35,664 nucleotides of DNA from Gnetum montanum (taxonomy: Eukaryota; Streptophyta; Gnetopsida; Gnetales; Gnetaceae): the NCBI GenBank assembly GCA_015680685.1, contig MNCI01006565.1:42845-78508 (forward strand), read 5' to 3'. This document shows positions 10,615 to 20,720 of the stretch, in pieces; within the stretch, counting starts at the first letter, position 1; the number at the start of each line of letters is the position of its first letter. The notes beneath the pieces were generated by a model. The model did no database searches. It saw only the letters and a program-made list of their open reading frames with translations, and had not been told where the DNA came from. Position numbers and translations under genes: made by a program.

Positions 10615-10800
10615 TCGTCCTGGAATCATGATGCTAAACTGATACCACAAAGCGGTCCTAGAATCATGACCTAAAACTGATACCACAGATCATTTGGAAT
10701 GATAATAAACTACCACACTCTCATCTAATAGAGTCCTCTAAGACTATAAACTAGCTCGCCTCTCCATAGTCCGCCACGACTATAAACTAGCATTGCACTG
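10615..10800 (+). repeat. AGTTTA minisatellite after pol
   Basis: It starts about 20 bases beyond the pol stop. Units read ATCATGATGCTAAACTGATACCA, ATCATGACCTAAAACTGATACCA, then AAGACTATAAACTAGC and CACGACTATAAACTAGC with TAGTCCGCC between. These are reverse-oriented relatives of the GCCAGTTTATAGTC units at 14265-14645. A single undetermined base lies at 10805. Confidence 0.8.
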
Positions 10801-10814
10801 TTCGNTTGGTTACA

Positions 10815-11156
10815 TGCATCAAGAAATAATGTGGTACCTCGTCGCCGTGATGAAGTGCATCCTTGTATGAACACCTCTGGGTGTCATCCTGAAAATAAAA
10901 CTCCAAGAAGATAAGAAAATCATGAGTGAATGAGTTAGCTTAACATGTTAAACATGGATGCAATCAATGTGATGGAGACACCATGTGCAACCACAGGCAA
11001 ACAAAATTTAGTAGTAGCTATGTTGTCAGAGTCCATGTGATGAATTCATGTAGTAGGTTTGATGAAGACATGCCATTTGATTATAGCAACATATTAGTAG
11101 GCCAGTCAAGAAGTTGCCAGTTTATAGTCTTGGTGGACTATCGTGGATTAGTTTTA
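10815..11156 (+). repeat. Segment X, duplicated at 13963-14310
   Basis: About 340 bp that align along their length with 13963-14310 on the same strand. Shared landmarks: GCAT-CGTCAGGAA/ATCAAGAA, TGATGAA-TGCATC, TGTCATCCTG, AGTTAGCT, GGCAAACAAAAT, GGTCTATGTGA/AGTCCATGTGA and GTGGATTAGTTT. Toward its right end minisatellite units appear in the opposite orientation (GCCAGTTTATAGTC) to those on its left. It is cut by the N run. No coding content recognised. Confidence 0.7.
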
Positions 11157-11382
11157 NNNNNNNNNNNNNNNNNNNNNNNNNNNNNNNNNNNNNNNNNNNN
11201 NNNNNNNNNNNNNNNNNNNNNNNNNNNNNNNNNNNNNNNNNNNNNNNNNNNNNNNNNNNNNNNNNNNNNNNNNNNNNNNNNNNNNNNNNNNNNNNNNNNN
11301 NNNNNNNNNNNNNNNNNNNNNNNNNNNNNNNNNNNNNNNNNNNNNNNNNNNNNNNNNNNNNNNNNNNNNNNNNNNNNNNNNN
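11157..11382. other. Assembly gap (226 N)
   Basis: Undetermined bases. The gap opens inside GTGGATTAGTTT followed in the sister segment (14310 onward) by a minisatellite, so the missing sequence is probably repeat-rich. Open frames that run through it are meaningless. Confidence 0.98.
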
Positions 11383-12040
11383 AATGGGTTCCCTTTGACA
11401 CTCAAAAAAGGTCTTGTTTCTCCAAAGAATGCACCACCTCACCACGTGGCTTTGGTTGTGACAATGAGTTCTCTTAAACAGGATACAAGAGTCTCATTCC
11501 TCCAAAGGATGCACATCCCATGCCTTGGTCCCAAGTCCGCTACATACTGGCTATTGATAAGGACCAACATGATGTGTTCACACAAGAGCATTCCCCTTCC
11601 CACAATTAAACAAAATCATTTCTTCATCAATCCTTGATCTCACAATAACAAACTTTCTCCCTATACATCTCAAAACCTCATTTACCGATCCCATCTACTT
11701 CTGAACACGGTGCGATGACATCTGGCCAAGTGCCATAGAGCAATGCTTGATACCAAGTTACTTGTGGTGTTTTGTACTTCTTTTTCAACACCTCTTGGGT
11801 AGATTACTCCATGTGTCAACAAAGATGGGCCAATGAAAATACCACAAAAATTTTGTCCTAGCACTTTCAGACAAAATTCAAGCTAAGTCATGCAGCTACT
11901 CAAGCATGAATACAACATGACCAAACTTGGAGGCCTCAGAAATAGCTCCCAATGGTTCATGATTCAACAAGTAGGGTCCCCTAGGGGTCCATAGGTGATT
12001 GCACCAACTTCTGGCATCTGGAATCAAAATTTTTAGACTT
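11383..12040. other. Unassigned spacer of element A
   Basis: No protein similarity seen. Positions about 11405-11440 and 11488-11520 are an imperfect duplication (both read CTCCAAAG-ATGCAC). On the minus strand at 11757-11740 the sequence TTGGTATCAAGCATTG is reminiscent of a primer-binding site but is not convincing. Confidence 0.45.
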
Positions 12041-12049
12041 AAAATGCTT

Positions 12050-12870
12050 AGTTTTGGCTAAGTACACTTTGGTTACATTTTCATACACTGCACAGCGTAA
12101 AGATCAACGTCACCAACTTTTGGAGCCCTGAAATTGAGTCAAAACAGGCTGAAATCAAGCACAAGGACCCCCCATGACCTTCACCAAGGCCCCTAGTAGC
12201 TCCTAGCCTCTAGAAAATCCAAATTTAAGCCTCAAATGTGCCATTTTGACTTGGTGATGCTAGGGTTACTTTTTTAGACGCTGCACAGCGTAACCACAGC
12301 GTGACCAAACAAAAACAGGGCAAAACAAGTAGTTTTAGGCAGCATCTTTGATACTAGAGTAACCCACAGGGACTAGTAGCACTTGTACTTGTTCATAGGC
12401 CTCAAAAACTCCAAATTTGAGCCTCAAATATGCCATTTTGACTTGGTGATGCTGGGGTTACTTTTTCAGACGCTGCACAACGTAACCACAGCATGACCAA
12501 ATAAAAATAGGATAAAACAAGCAGTTTTAAGTATCATCTTCAACACCAAAGTAACCCATAGGGATCAACAACACTCGTACTTGTTCACAGGCTTCAAAAA
12601 CTCCAAATTTGAGCCTCAAATATGCCATTTTGGCTTAGTGATGCTGGGGTTACATTTTTAGATGCTGCACAGTGTTACCAAACTAAACAGGCTTCAAAAA
12701 GAAATAAAATGAAGTTAAAATTAACACCCAGACCACCTCGAAGAGTAGGCAGCAGTCAGGCATTAAAAAAAGTGGATCAACATCCAAAACTCAGCTCAAA
12801 ATAGAGCATGAACACTTGGTCACGCTAGGATCAAACTTTGGTCACACTGCATAGCGTGACCACAGCATGA
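12050..12870 (+). repeat. 192-bp tandem repeats in the 3' UTR of element A
   Basis: GCCTCAAAT starts at 12229, 12421 and 12613, an exact 192-bp period. Each unit also has CATTTTG-CTT-GTGATGCT-GGGTTAC and a CACAGCGTAACCACAGCGTGACC stretch that embeds the CAGCGTGA word. Degraded copies lie before (about 12065) and after (about 12830-12880), so about five units in all. A related array in inverted orientation lies at 30430-31010, upstream of the LTR of element B. Confidence 0.85.
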
Positions 12871-12879
12871 CCTACCAAA

Positions 12880-13110
12880 ACAAAGCCAAAATAGCCTCCA
12901 AAGGAGCTCAAATTTGATAAGTCGCATCCTCTAGACCTTGGGCATCCAGATCCACTCTTGTAATAGGCTTCAAAGATTGAAAATGGGCTCCAAATTCATC
13001 ATTTCTATTTCATACAATGGATGATCACACACCGGATGCTAGACGCTAACACCAAGATGCCAGGACATGCTAGACCATAGTTTCAAAAGATCAGAGATAA
13101 AATTCTTTAT
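12880..13110 (+). other. Spacer between 3' UTR repeats and LTR
   Basis: About 230 bp of unique-looking sequence ahead of the LTR start. A purine-rich AAAAGATCAGAGATAAAA (about 13086-13103) sits just before the proposed LTR and could be a worn polypurine tract. No gene. Confidence 0.4.
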
Positions 13111-13881
13111 TGTAACAGAGCATTATTTTTTAAATTTGCTTTGGTTATTCTTTGAGTAGGCCCAGCTCTTACGTTGTGGATTGCACACACCAGCATAAGA
13201 CTTGGTCTTGCTAGATGTTGTACATTGTAACATTTCGTGCATCCGGTCAATGCACACACCTATCACCTGATCTAAATTTTTCTCACCCCACAACCACTAA
13301 TGTTCTCCTAGATCCAAATCTCATGTCCAAAACCCTATAAATCTCCTATTTTTCCACTAGATCAAGGTTCAAAAAATTGGAATTTGATAGACTTAAGAAA
13401 TCTGGGCATCAATCTCATACGTTGGGCTTCATACAGACCTGGACGCTGTACACCTACAATCCAAAACCTGCATCTTCCTAGCATCTATTCTCATCCATCG
13501 GGGCTAAACATCCACCTTGCGACCAATCTGCAACTACGTTTTGATTGGTGCACATTCTAATTGTTTATCAATACAAACAGTTTGCATTACTAGATTCCTG
13601 CATTTTACATTATTTTTCCTATTTTTCATCATTTAAACAATTTACATTCATTTTCATTTTTTTATGTTCAGTTTTTTGCATTTTTTTATGTGTAACCCAA
13701 CACATCAAAATTGCATACATTCAAGGAAGTCCTCGTTTGATCCATGTGCATACCATTCAAGGCACTCTGCCTCATTAATTTCCAGCTTGCCCTCAGGCGA
13801 AGGCAAGGTCTTACTGTTTCATCCGTAGATCTCTCGGCATTCATTCATTCCAGCCTCTCACTGACGATTTAAGATGGTACA
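13111..13881 (+). mobile_element. 3' LTR of element A
   Basis: The right half aligns with the reverse complement of the LTRs of B. Shared landmarks are CATTCAAGGCACTCTGCCT / CATCCAAGGCACTCTACCT, CTTGCCCTCA-GCGAAGGCA-GGTC and TGACGATTT, ending ...TACA at 13881. A TATA box, CCTATAAATC, lies at about 13333-13342. The proposed start TGTAACAGAG (13111) matches the TGTAAGATA that opens the other LTRs. At 771 bp it is close to their 690 and 720 bp. No primer-binding-like AGAAGGAGG follows, as expected for a 3' LTR. The right edge is well supported; the left edge less so. Confidence 0.7.
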
Positions 13882-13962
13882 ATGATGGGGAATAGGAAAT
13901 GTATTAAGGGTCAAGAATGTACTTATGAATGGATTGATTAACCTAGTTGCATGCGTCAGGAA

Positions 13963-14310
13963 GAATGTGATACCCTGTCGTCATGATGAAATGCATCTGT
14001 GCACAAACGTCTCAAGCATGTCATCCTGCAAACACAACTCTAAGGGAACAAGAAAACCACAAATGATTCAGTTAGCTAAAGCACTTTAAACTTGAACATA
14101 GTTGATGGAATGAGCTATCATGTGAAGTTTCAAGGCAAACAAAATCTTAAACAACATCATTTTCATCAAGGTCTATGTGACAGATCATGCAGCAGGTTTT
14201 TGGTGAGCACATACAGCCAATTGCAGTAACATGTCTTTTCAAATAACACTAGGTTGTTGATGATGTCACCATTTTGTAGTCTTGGCAAACTGTTGTGGAT
14301 TAGTTTCACA
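13963..14310 (+). repeat. Segment X copy 2
   Basis: Same-strand partner of 10815-11156 (see there). It starts 82 bases after the end of element A's LTR and grades into a GCCAGTTTATAGTC minisatellite on its right. Relative to minus-strand element C it lies beyond the protease end, in reverse orientation. Confidence 0.7.
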
Positions 14311-14645
14311 TCATAATCCTTTGGGCGTTGCCAGTTTATCATCGCAGTGGATGATGCAATGCTAGTTTAGAGTCATGGAAAACTATGAAGAGGCTGGCTA
14401 GTTTATAGTCTTAGTGGACTCTAGTGGACAAGTTTGGTAGTTTAGTGTTATACCAAACAAAGATCTGTGGTGTCAGCTTATTTTCATGACTAAAGGACAT
14501 TCTATGATGTTAGTTTTAAGTCATAGCTCCAGGACTATTCTATGGTATCATTTTTAGGTCGTGATGCCAGAACTGTTCTGTGCTAGTTTATAGTCATAGC
14601 GGACTATCTTTGCCAGTTTATAGTTGTAGCAGACTATTCGTGCTT
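14265..14645 (+). repeat. AGTTTA minisatellite, about 30-bp units
   Basis: At least eight units with AGTTTATAGTC or GTTTTAAGTCATAG followed by a GGAC block, for example GCTAGTTTATAGTCATAGCGGACTA at about 14583 and CCAGTTTATAGTTGTAGCAGACTA at about 14612. The GTC-N4-5-GGAC part can pair with itself as a small hairpin. Confidence 0.8.
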
Positions 14646-14799
14646 ACCTTGTTTGTGTAAGGTGTGATGTTGCATGTATTACCATGTCGCATGCCTGCAA
14701 GATCTTGCAAAACCCAACTAGGACGAAAATAACATCAAGCAACACCTATTGTACATAGAGTTAAAATGAATAAATGAAGAAAAAGTAATGCAAAAAGTG
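14646..14799. other. Short spacer
   Basis: About 150 bp with no repeat units and no coding content, between two minisatellite blocks. Confidence 0.5.
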
Positions 14800-14882
14800 G
14801 TAGTTTTAGGTCGTTTCGAGCCATAAGCTAGTTTAAGGCCTTTTGGGCCATTACTAGTTTAATGTCATTTCGGACATTGTAT
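14800..14882 (+). repeat. AGTTTA minisatellite abutting protease end of element C
   Basis: Three units: TAGTTTTAGGTCGTTTCGAGCC, TAGTTTAAGGCCTTTTGGGCC and TAGTTTAATGTCATTTCGGACA. The arms around the T-rich loop change together (GGCC/GGCC, GTC/GAC), suggesting that a hairpin core is kept while the sequence varies. It ends 8 bases before the gag-protease stop region, as in A and B. Confidence 0.85.
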
Positions 14883-15805
14883 GTGTGTAGTTATTGGATG
14901 GATGGGGCATTGTCACCACGTATGATGATCTCCTTCCCTTTTTGGAGGAGGTGGAGTTCTCGGTGGATGGGAGATGACACTGTGCATGACCTAGCTAGCC
15001 AGGGGCATCCTAGGATCATGTTGTAGTCTGGCATCTTGTCGATGACTGTAAATTTTGTAAACATGAGGTGCTGGTCCCCTATCGTGAAGGTGATGTGGAT
15101 TGTGCCTTTAATGGCTACGTGTGCTCCATCGAAGGAGTTTAGAGACTCGATTTCATTCGATTGAATGTTGTGCGTTAGGCCTAGTCGTTCAATCATGGAG
15201 TGTGCGACAACGTTTTCTACCGTGCCATCATCAATGTGTACTCTGCGTACTGTGTATTTTTGATGCTGACACTAGTGTTCAATGGTGCATGTGTGACCTC
15301 TCCTTGTTTGGGGTCGATCTTGACATCATTTTCATGGAAGGTTAGAGTCATTGTGTTTGTATCTTGTGGTACATGGGATGTAATGGCTACGTGAATGGCA
15401 TCTTCAGTTGGAGACATGTTTTCTATGGTGGGGATGGAGGTGAGCACATGTGTTAGTGCTTGATGATGCTCTAGTGATGCTAAGAAAAGATCAAGCAAGG
15501 TAGGTGTTACATTCTTATGTTTTAATGCATTGTGTGCATGTGATAGTACATATGCGAGGTTGTCGTTTATGTTTGTTGTGTTGGAAGCTTCCTCTATTAC
15601 ATGATCTGTGATGTAGAGCTCTTGTGGGGGGGCAATGCATAAGGGTTGTTGTTTAGTGGACCTAGGGGTAGAGCTAGGGTTGGTTTGTGGTTTAGGTGTT
15701 GGTGACTTGGGTTTCCACTACTTGTATGTGGCCAAGTTACTAGAACTTGGGCTTGGTGTGGGTGTCGTTGGAGCGACTTGTGTGTCTAACATCGCGATGA
15801 ATGGT

Positions 15806-15868
15806 TGTTGCCAGTTTATCGTCTTAGTGGACGGTTGCTACCAGTTTATCATCTTAGCGGATGGTTCT
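15806..15868 (+). repeat. Two minisatellite units inside gag-protease of C
   Basis: Two 30-bp units, TGCCAGTTTATCGTCTTAG plus TGGACGGTTGC, then TACCAGTTTATCATCTTAG plus CGGATGGTTCT. They sit between the nucleocapsid-like and protease blocks of element C, where B has no such units. Confidence 0.8.
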
Positions 15869-17169
15869 TATGAAACTTTGCCCACAAAGGGTGTTGTGGG
15901 TTTATGAGCTGGCACATTGATGACAAAGGGAGGATCCTTGCTTGTGGAGGTGTAGGGGGCGAGACTGTTAGGTTGCGCTACATTGAGCAATCCTTTCTTT
16001 TCCATTCTTTGCAAATTGTTTTCCAAAGTTTGACAAGTGTCTGTGTCGTGTCCAGACATTTGGTGGTAGTGGTAGTATGCACTTAAGTCAAAATGTGGCA
16101 CAATGTTTCTGGTTGCATATGTAGGCATCATCTGACATGCATTGGATCAAACTAGTGTTAAGGAGCTATTCTAGTAATTGGGAAGGTTTTCCTGGCAAGG
16201 GTATCTAGTTGCATTGGGTGTGCTCACGTCTAGGAGTGGCTTGTGTGGTGGCACCAGAGCTAGAGCTAGCAGCTTGGGGTGTTGAGGCCATGGGCCTATT
16301 GGTTACATGTGTTTGCATGGTGATTGTTGAGATTCTTGCGTTTTATGTTGCTTGTGTATCCTGCGCGATTTGTGTTGTTTGTGTTGGTTATAGTTGTTGC
16401 ATTTGTTGTTGTGCATGTTGTTGTTTTTTATGTTTGCTCCTATAGGCCAAGTAGGATGGGTCATTGCTTGCTCTTGCTACCTCTTCGATTCCCTTTACTT
16501 AGTCAAAGGCCTAGGTAAGAGACTTTGGGGCCTGGTAGAGCAGTTTGGACTTGATGAAGTCATTGACTGCACCCTTGAAAATTGCCAAGAAATGTGTCTC
16601 TATGATTGGCTCATGCATTTCATTAGCTCTGGCACTCCATCACTGTAGGAAGGGTAGTGTGGGCTCTACGGTTCCTTGTCCGACATGGAGGAGCTTGTTG
16701 ATTGTCACTTTAGGTTTGATGTTATATCTGAAGCATGTCACACACTGGCATATGAGGCCCTCGAGGGATGCAATGGAAGCTCGAGGTAGGGCACAATACC
16801 AATCTAGAGCTTTGCCAGTGAGCGATAGGGGAAAGAGGTGTAGAATGGCATGTGGCCAAGAGTGCAATGTGATGGCCTCTATGCAAAATGTGATGATATG
16901 TGCATTGGGTTCACTATGACTGTTGTATTTTGTCAAATGTGGCAATGAATAGCCCATGCGTAATGTAAGGGGTAGGACCATAGGGTAGATTGGATCATCA
17001 TGGTAAAAGTCCACCACCTTAGGTGTGTCTGAGGAGGTAGCCTTAAGCTAGTTGACTTCCTCCATCAGAGTCTAGATGAGTTGGGACATTTGTTCCCAAC
17101 TCATGGATTCACCAGCCGGTTGTGTTGACTGGACTCACGTAGGTTGTGCGCTGAAGGGTTGGATCACCA

Positions 17170-17285
17170 ATTATGGGCTTTATGAGTTTATTGTCATTAT
17201 TGGTAATTTAACGTCATACTAGACGTGTGTTGGTAATTTAAGGTCATACTGAGTCATGGATAGTTTAACGTCATCCCAAATGGAT
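17170..17285 (+). repeat. Minisatellite inside N-terminal gag of C
   Basis: Three units with GGTAATTTAACGTCATACT, GGTAATTTAAGGTCATACT and GATAGTTTAACGTCATCCC. On the gag strand each unit reads M-T-L-N-Y-(Q/P) or a close variant in the gag frame, so the array is partly translated. Confidence 0.75.
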
Positions 17286-17765
17286 GATGAGGAGGTACCT
17301 GAGGCACTGGTGAAATATGCATGACACATGTGGTGCCTACGTAAATGTTGGGTTGAGGTTGGGGCATGGCCCCAACGTAGGCATAAGGTACTTGTGTCAC
17401 TTGGGGCTAGGTCGCGTTGTATGTACAAGGTGTTTGGATTGTTTGGGGCTAGGCCCTGGTGTGTGTAGATTGTGAAGCAAATGCCTTGGGCATGTGCTCC
17501 AAGTGGTGTGATTGTTGTGAGGAGGCAAGGCCCCAAGGGCTGTTGGGTTCGGGCAAGGCTACGAACTCATACTCATGCTCAGATGGAGATCTTGGTTAAG
17601 AGGAAGTCATCTCGGAATCATCGGGTTGTATGTATTGCACGTATTGGACAAGGTGATCCATGTTGGTGGTAGTTAGTACCTAGACTGGCTTGAAGTTAGG
17701 TGCGAATTTTGGTGAATTCGGCTTTGAAATAGATGTGTTTTATGTGTTTTTGTTGAAAAAACACT

Positions 17766-17945
17766 GAAGCGGTACTATAGCAGCGTGAGCACTGTAGCAG
17801 TGTGAACATTGTAGCAGCATGAACACTGTAGCAGCGTGAACACTGTAGCAATGTGAGCACTGTAGCAGCATGAACACTATAGCATGAGCAAGCTCAACGT
17901 GAGCTAACTGCAGCATGAGCAAGCTCAGCGTGAGTTAACTGCAAC
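17766..17945 (-). repeat. 17-bp leader repeats of element C
   Basis: On the plus strand CACTGTAGCAGCGTGAA and variants repeat with a 17-bp period (starts at 17790, 17807 and onward), then irregular CAGCATGAGC/CAGCGTGAGT words to about 17945. They lie between the primer-binding-like site and gag, where B has a similar field at 28985-29290. Confidence 0.85.
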
Positions 17946-18065
17946 GTGAGTACTGTGGTAGTGTGGTTTCAGCACTTGGTCTACGTAACATTTGAATAGG
18001 TAGCATGATCAGGGTTTTGATTAAATGGTAAACATGTTCTATCCTCCTTCTATCATCATTTTCTA

Positions 18066-18755
18066 TACTATTTGAAATCGTCAACATAAGGCTAGAGCAA
18101 GAATAAATGTCAAAATATCTCCAGAGAGATACAGCTGACCCTGCCTTCGCGTGAGGGCAAGTTGGAAAAATGAAGGTAGAGTGCCTTGGATGGCTTGCAT
18201 GCAAATCAACCAAGGACTTCCCCTAGAATAAGCTATGGCTTATGCTGGGGTTATCGTAAAAAAAATGTAACATGAATATGTAAATGGAGCGTAGATGTAA
18301 CGTATAAATAGACTAAAATGATGCAAATGTAAAACAATGAACTAGGATAATGTAAACAGCGTAATGAACTAGAATAACGTAAATAGTACAATGGAAGGCA
18401 AAAGACTGTATTGTATTGATTTGAAGAGTAAAGTGCACCGGTCAAAACGTAGCTGCGTGTGGAGATGGTAGGTCAAGTGTCAAGCCCAAGGATGAAGCAT
18501 TTGCAGATGCTCAAGTGCTAGAGATCACGTGTGCTCGAGCGTCTAAGGTTGCTAGTTAATGCTTTTTAGGTTGTCTCCTTTGTAAAATTTGCCAACCCTG
18601 TTTATGTTAATGGACAGGGTATTTATGCATTTTGCTAGACTCGGAAGTAGGATTTTGTGAATGAGATCACTGGCTATGAGACAAGAGAAAAACAGATCAT
18701 GTGACAGGTGTACATGGGCAGACTACATTCTAGACCGGATGCACTGTATCTTACA
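18066..18755 (-). mobile_element. LTR shared by elements B (3') and C (5')
   Basis: On the minus strand it begins TGTAAGATAC (18755) and aligns along its length with 30180-29461. Shared blocks include CATAAATACCC (TATA box at about 18628-18618), TTGGTTGATTTGCATGC and GGCACTCTACC, CTTGCCCTC, AGGGTCAGCTGT and TGACGATTT. Beyond its end the minus strand continues into GATAGAAGGAGGAT (about 18052-18040), matching the GCTAGAAGGAGGGC after the other LTR. So it also serves as a 5' LTR for C, while B's internal sequence lies on its upstream side. Length about 690 bp. Confidence 0.85.
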
Positions 18756-18899
18756 ATCTATTTTAGCTTGTAAGATTAAAAAATAAATAGGGGAAATAAA
18801 ATAAAAAGCAAGAAATTAAATTAAATTAAATTGAAAATACTAGGGAGGGTAGAAAAGGGAGATTTTGAAATATCAAGTTTTATTTTTATTAGCGTGAGA
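18756..18899. other. Spacer next to LTR
   Basis: AT-rich, with a tandem TTAAATTAAATTAAATT stretch at about 18815. No gene and no clear polypurine tract. Confidence 0.5.
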
Positions 18900-20720
18900 T
18901 CCTAGAAATCTAAACAACAACAGCGTGAACTACGGCGTTACTGTCAACCTCAGCGTGAGTCAAACATGAAGGACAAGGGGATAGGAAAGGCAAGCTAGAA
19001 CAAGGAAAAGAGGCAGGTGGATCTGGCGTTCGTGGAGGAGAGTGAAGGGTTTCTCCAAAGTCTCCCCCAAGGTAGGATTCCAACGTGGAAGAAGGCCTGG
19101 CACAAATAAGTTTGTTTTCTTTTACTTTTCTTAGCATTTTTATGGACAGCGTTACCTAGGTAGAATTCTTGTGCTACGATTTCGGGACCTCTGGACTTGT
19201 GGCGTTAGTGTGAGTGGTGTGAATGTAAATCTGGGGCATGAGTGCCAAGATATCCAACCTAGCATGAGCGTCCAGGGCTTCTTGTGGCATGCATTCTGGG
19301 GTTTTCATTCATTTTTGGGCTCAGGGAAGAGGCAGCATGAGCTAGGAATTTTTTTGTCTTTTTGGCCTCAAGCAGAGTAGCGTGAACTGTGAATTTTTCT
19401 GATTTTTTCTTGGCGGGGACGCGTGCACTGTAAATTTTGGGATTTCAAAGTTTGATAGTGTGCAGCGTGAGCTGCAAGTTTTTTTTGTTCTCAGGCCTTG
19501 GGTTGCAAGGCTTTCAGCCTTTTTGGCAGCATGAATGTGGGCCAGAAAAAGAGAGCGTTAGTTTCAAGTCAGGAATGACCAGCGTTGCAGGGGGAAAGCT
19601 CAGCGTGACTTTCAACCTTCCTATGTATACTGGCATTCTGCCTTGCGCCGTGCATGAGAGTGCGATCGTAGCTTTCTGTGAGTAATATTGAGTGTCGTGT
19701 GAATCTACTCTTGTATTCCCTTCTCTGCTCGCAGTATGAAGTACTTTGTCTATGCCTGTGTTGAGGTATGCTCTCTACATCTATGCAATCCCACCCTATC
19801 TTTGTGTCTTTTCCTCTGCCTTTGTAGTATAGTGTGAGATATTAATTCTTGTATAATGTGAGTAGACTATGTAAGGTGTTGAACCTCATAAGTGACTTAG
19901 CGCAAAGGCCCCTACCTTAATAAAAAGAAAATACTATGAACTTGAGTAACAAATGTAAAGTGTTAAACAGTTTTTCATCATTAGTTTAGGACCCCTGCAA
20001 CGTGATTTTCAAGGGGGGCCTTAGACTGAGTGTAGGGAGAAAGGCTTTTTTTTCTTTTTTCTTGCAGCGTGAGCTATGTTTTTTTTGGGGAAGTCTCAGC
20101 ATCAATTTTAATTTTTCTTTTGATCGTGGCCCCCATGTGTTTCTGCCTTCCTAGCAACGTGACCATCCTGCCCTCATTTGCAGCATGACTGTCCTGCCCT
20201 TGCTTGTAGCGTGACCTACAAATTTCCTATTTTTGCTGGGCAGCTTGAACTATGAATTTTGGCTTCAGGGCAAGGCAGGGTAGCATGATTTTTCACCTTT
20301 TCTAGGCATTTGGGCCACAAGGTTCTCAGCCTTCTTTGGGATTGGGTGCCAGTTTTCTTGGTAGCATGAGTGCCAGAGGAAAGGCAGATCATCGCTGGGG
20401 AAGTGTGAGCTGCGTCATTGTGCTCATGGGTCTATGAGTCTATGGGTAGGAGAGTGGCAAGAGAATGGTTTTTACCTCTGCCTAGGCCCAAGGGCCTTCC
20501 CCAAGCAAGGAGCCATTATCCCATCCCATTTGTTTGGAGGAGCAACTGTTCTATCCACATAATTTGTTAGTTCGAGCGTGAGTGAGTGGACAGGCTCTAG
20601 TGTGAATGTCACGCCAACATGAGTTACGGGGAAGGCTCAGCATGAGTTTTTTGGCCACAACCTTCCATCATGAGTTGTTTGGCCACAACGTGAGTTTGCT
20701 AGAAGGCCATGTTAATGTAA
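18900..20720 (-). repeat. CTCACGCTG word field of element B
   Basis: On the plus strand CAGCGTGAG/CAGCGTGAC and decay forms (CAGCATGAG, TAGTGTGAG, AACGTGA) recur more than thirty times. Many occurrences are part of a longer unit, AGCGTGA(G/A)CT-TGAATTTTT with T-rich tails (for example near 19337, 19379, 19463, 20065, 20243). It is interspersed with about 1.8 kb of otherwise unassigned sequence and is colinear with A's field at 4.9-6.5 kb. No protein is encoded. Confidence 0.8.

Larger units (their letters stand above)
2094..13881 (+). mobile_element. Element A: 5'-truncated Tat-type Ty3/gypsy LTR retrotransposon
   Basis: Colinear parts on the plus strand: 3' end of gag-protease (to 2546), AGTTTA minisatellite, short antisense ORF (3389-3117), CTCACGCTG field (about 4.9-6.5 kb), minisatellite (6863-7011), pol (7118-10594), minisatellite (to 10800), an N gap (11157-11382), 192-bp tandem repeats (about 12.05-12.87 kb) and an LTR (about 13111-13881). 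The gag-PR, antisense ORF, CTCACGCTG field and a pyrimidine-rich block (about 6230-6330) occur in the same order in minus-strand element B, which supports reading A as one element rather than a chance stack. The 5' LTR and most of gag lie outside or were lost at about 2.05 kb. The tandem-gap region leaves some doubt about continuity between 10.8 and 12 kb. Confidence 0.7.
14891..17661 (-). pseudogene. gag-pro: gag-protease ORF of element C, decayed
   Basis: Minus-strand blocks in order. First, an N-terminal P/Q-rich region from a possible ATG at 17661. Next a gag core at about 17017-16640 containing VDFYHDDPIYP, SLPHLTKYN, PNAHIITF and LSLTGKALDWYCALP, the last a typical Ty3/gypsy capsid-region motif. 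Then a degraded nucleocapsid-like YHYHQMSGHDTDTC at about 16080, and a protease with HIDDGTVEN and MIERLGL (about 15230-15180) and MPDYNMILGCPWLARS (about 15030). The protein resembles the gag-PR of element B throughout. A frameshift near 15250 splits the protease, and several stops interrupt gag. Two minisatellite patches lie inside the coding region (15806-15868 and 17170-17285). The protease signature is D-D-G instead of D-T/S-G, as in B. It would encode structural and processing proteins but is dead here. Confidence 0.8.
13882..18755 (-). mobile_element. Element C: decayed gag-protease element, minus strand
   Basis: Reading the minus strand: 5' LTR (18755-18066, shared with B), a worn primer-binding-like AGAAGGAGG site (about 18040-18050), 17-bp leader repeats (17945-17766), gag-protease (17661-14891), AGTTTA minisatellites (14880-14265) and the inverted segment X copy (14310-13963), after which element A's LTR begins at 13881. 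No pol is seen. Element C was therefore cut by, or recombined with, the 3' end of A. Confidence 0.65.

Noticed and set aside
10983-11477. Open frames crossing 11157-11382
   Set aside because: They run through undetermined bases and have no recognisable flanking coding sequence.
11729-11760. TTGGTATCAAGCATTG on the minus strand as a Copia-type primer-binding site
   Set aside because: It lacks the TGGTATCAGAGC match at the key positions, and no LTR or gag is seen on either side.
16209-16919. Cys/Val-rich plus-strand frames
   Set aside because: They are the antisense shadow of the gag region of element C.
17740-17922. 60-codon minus-strand frame rich in H, C, L and V
   Set aside because: It is a translation of the 17-bp leader repeats.
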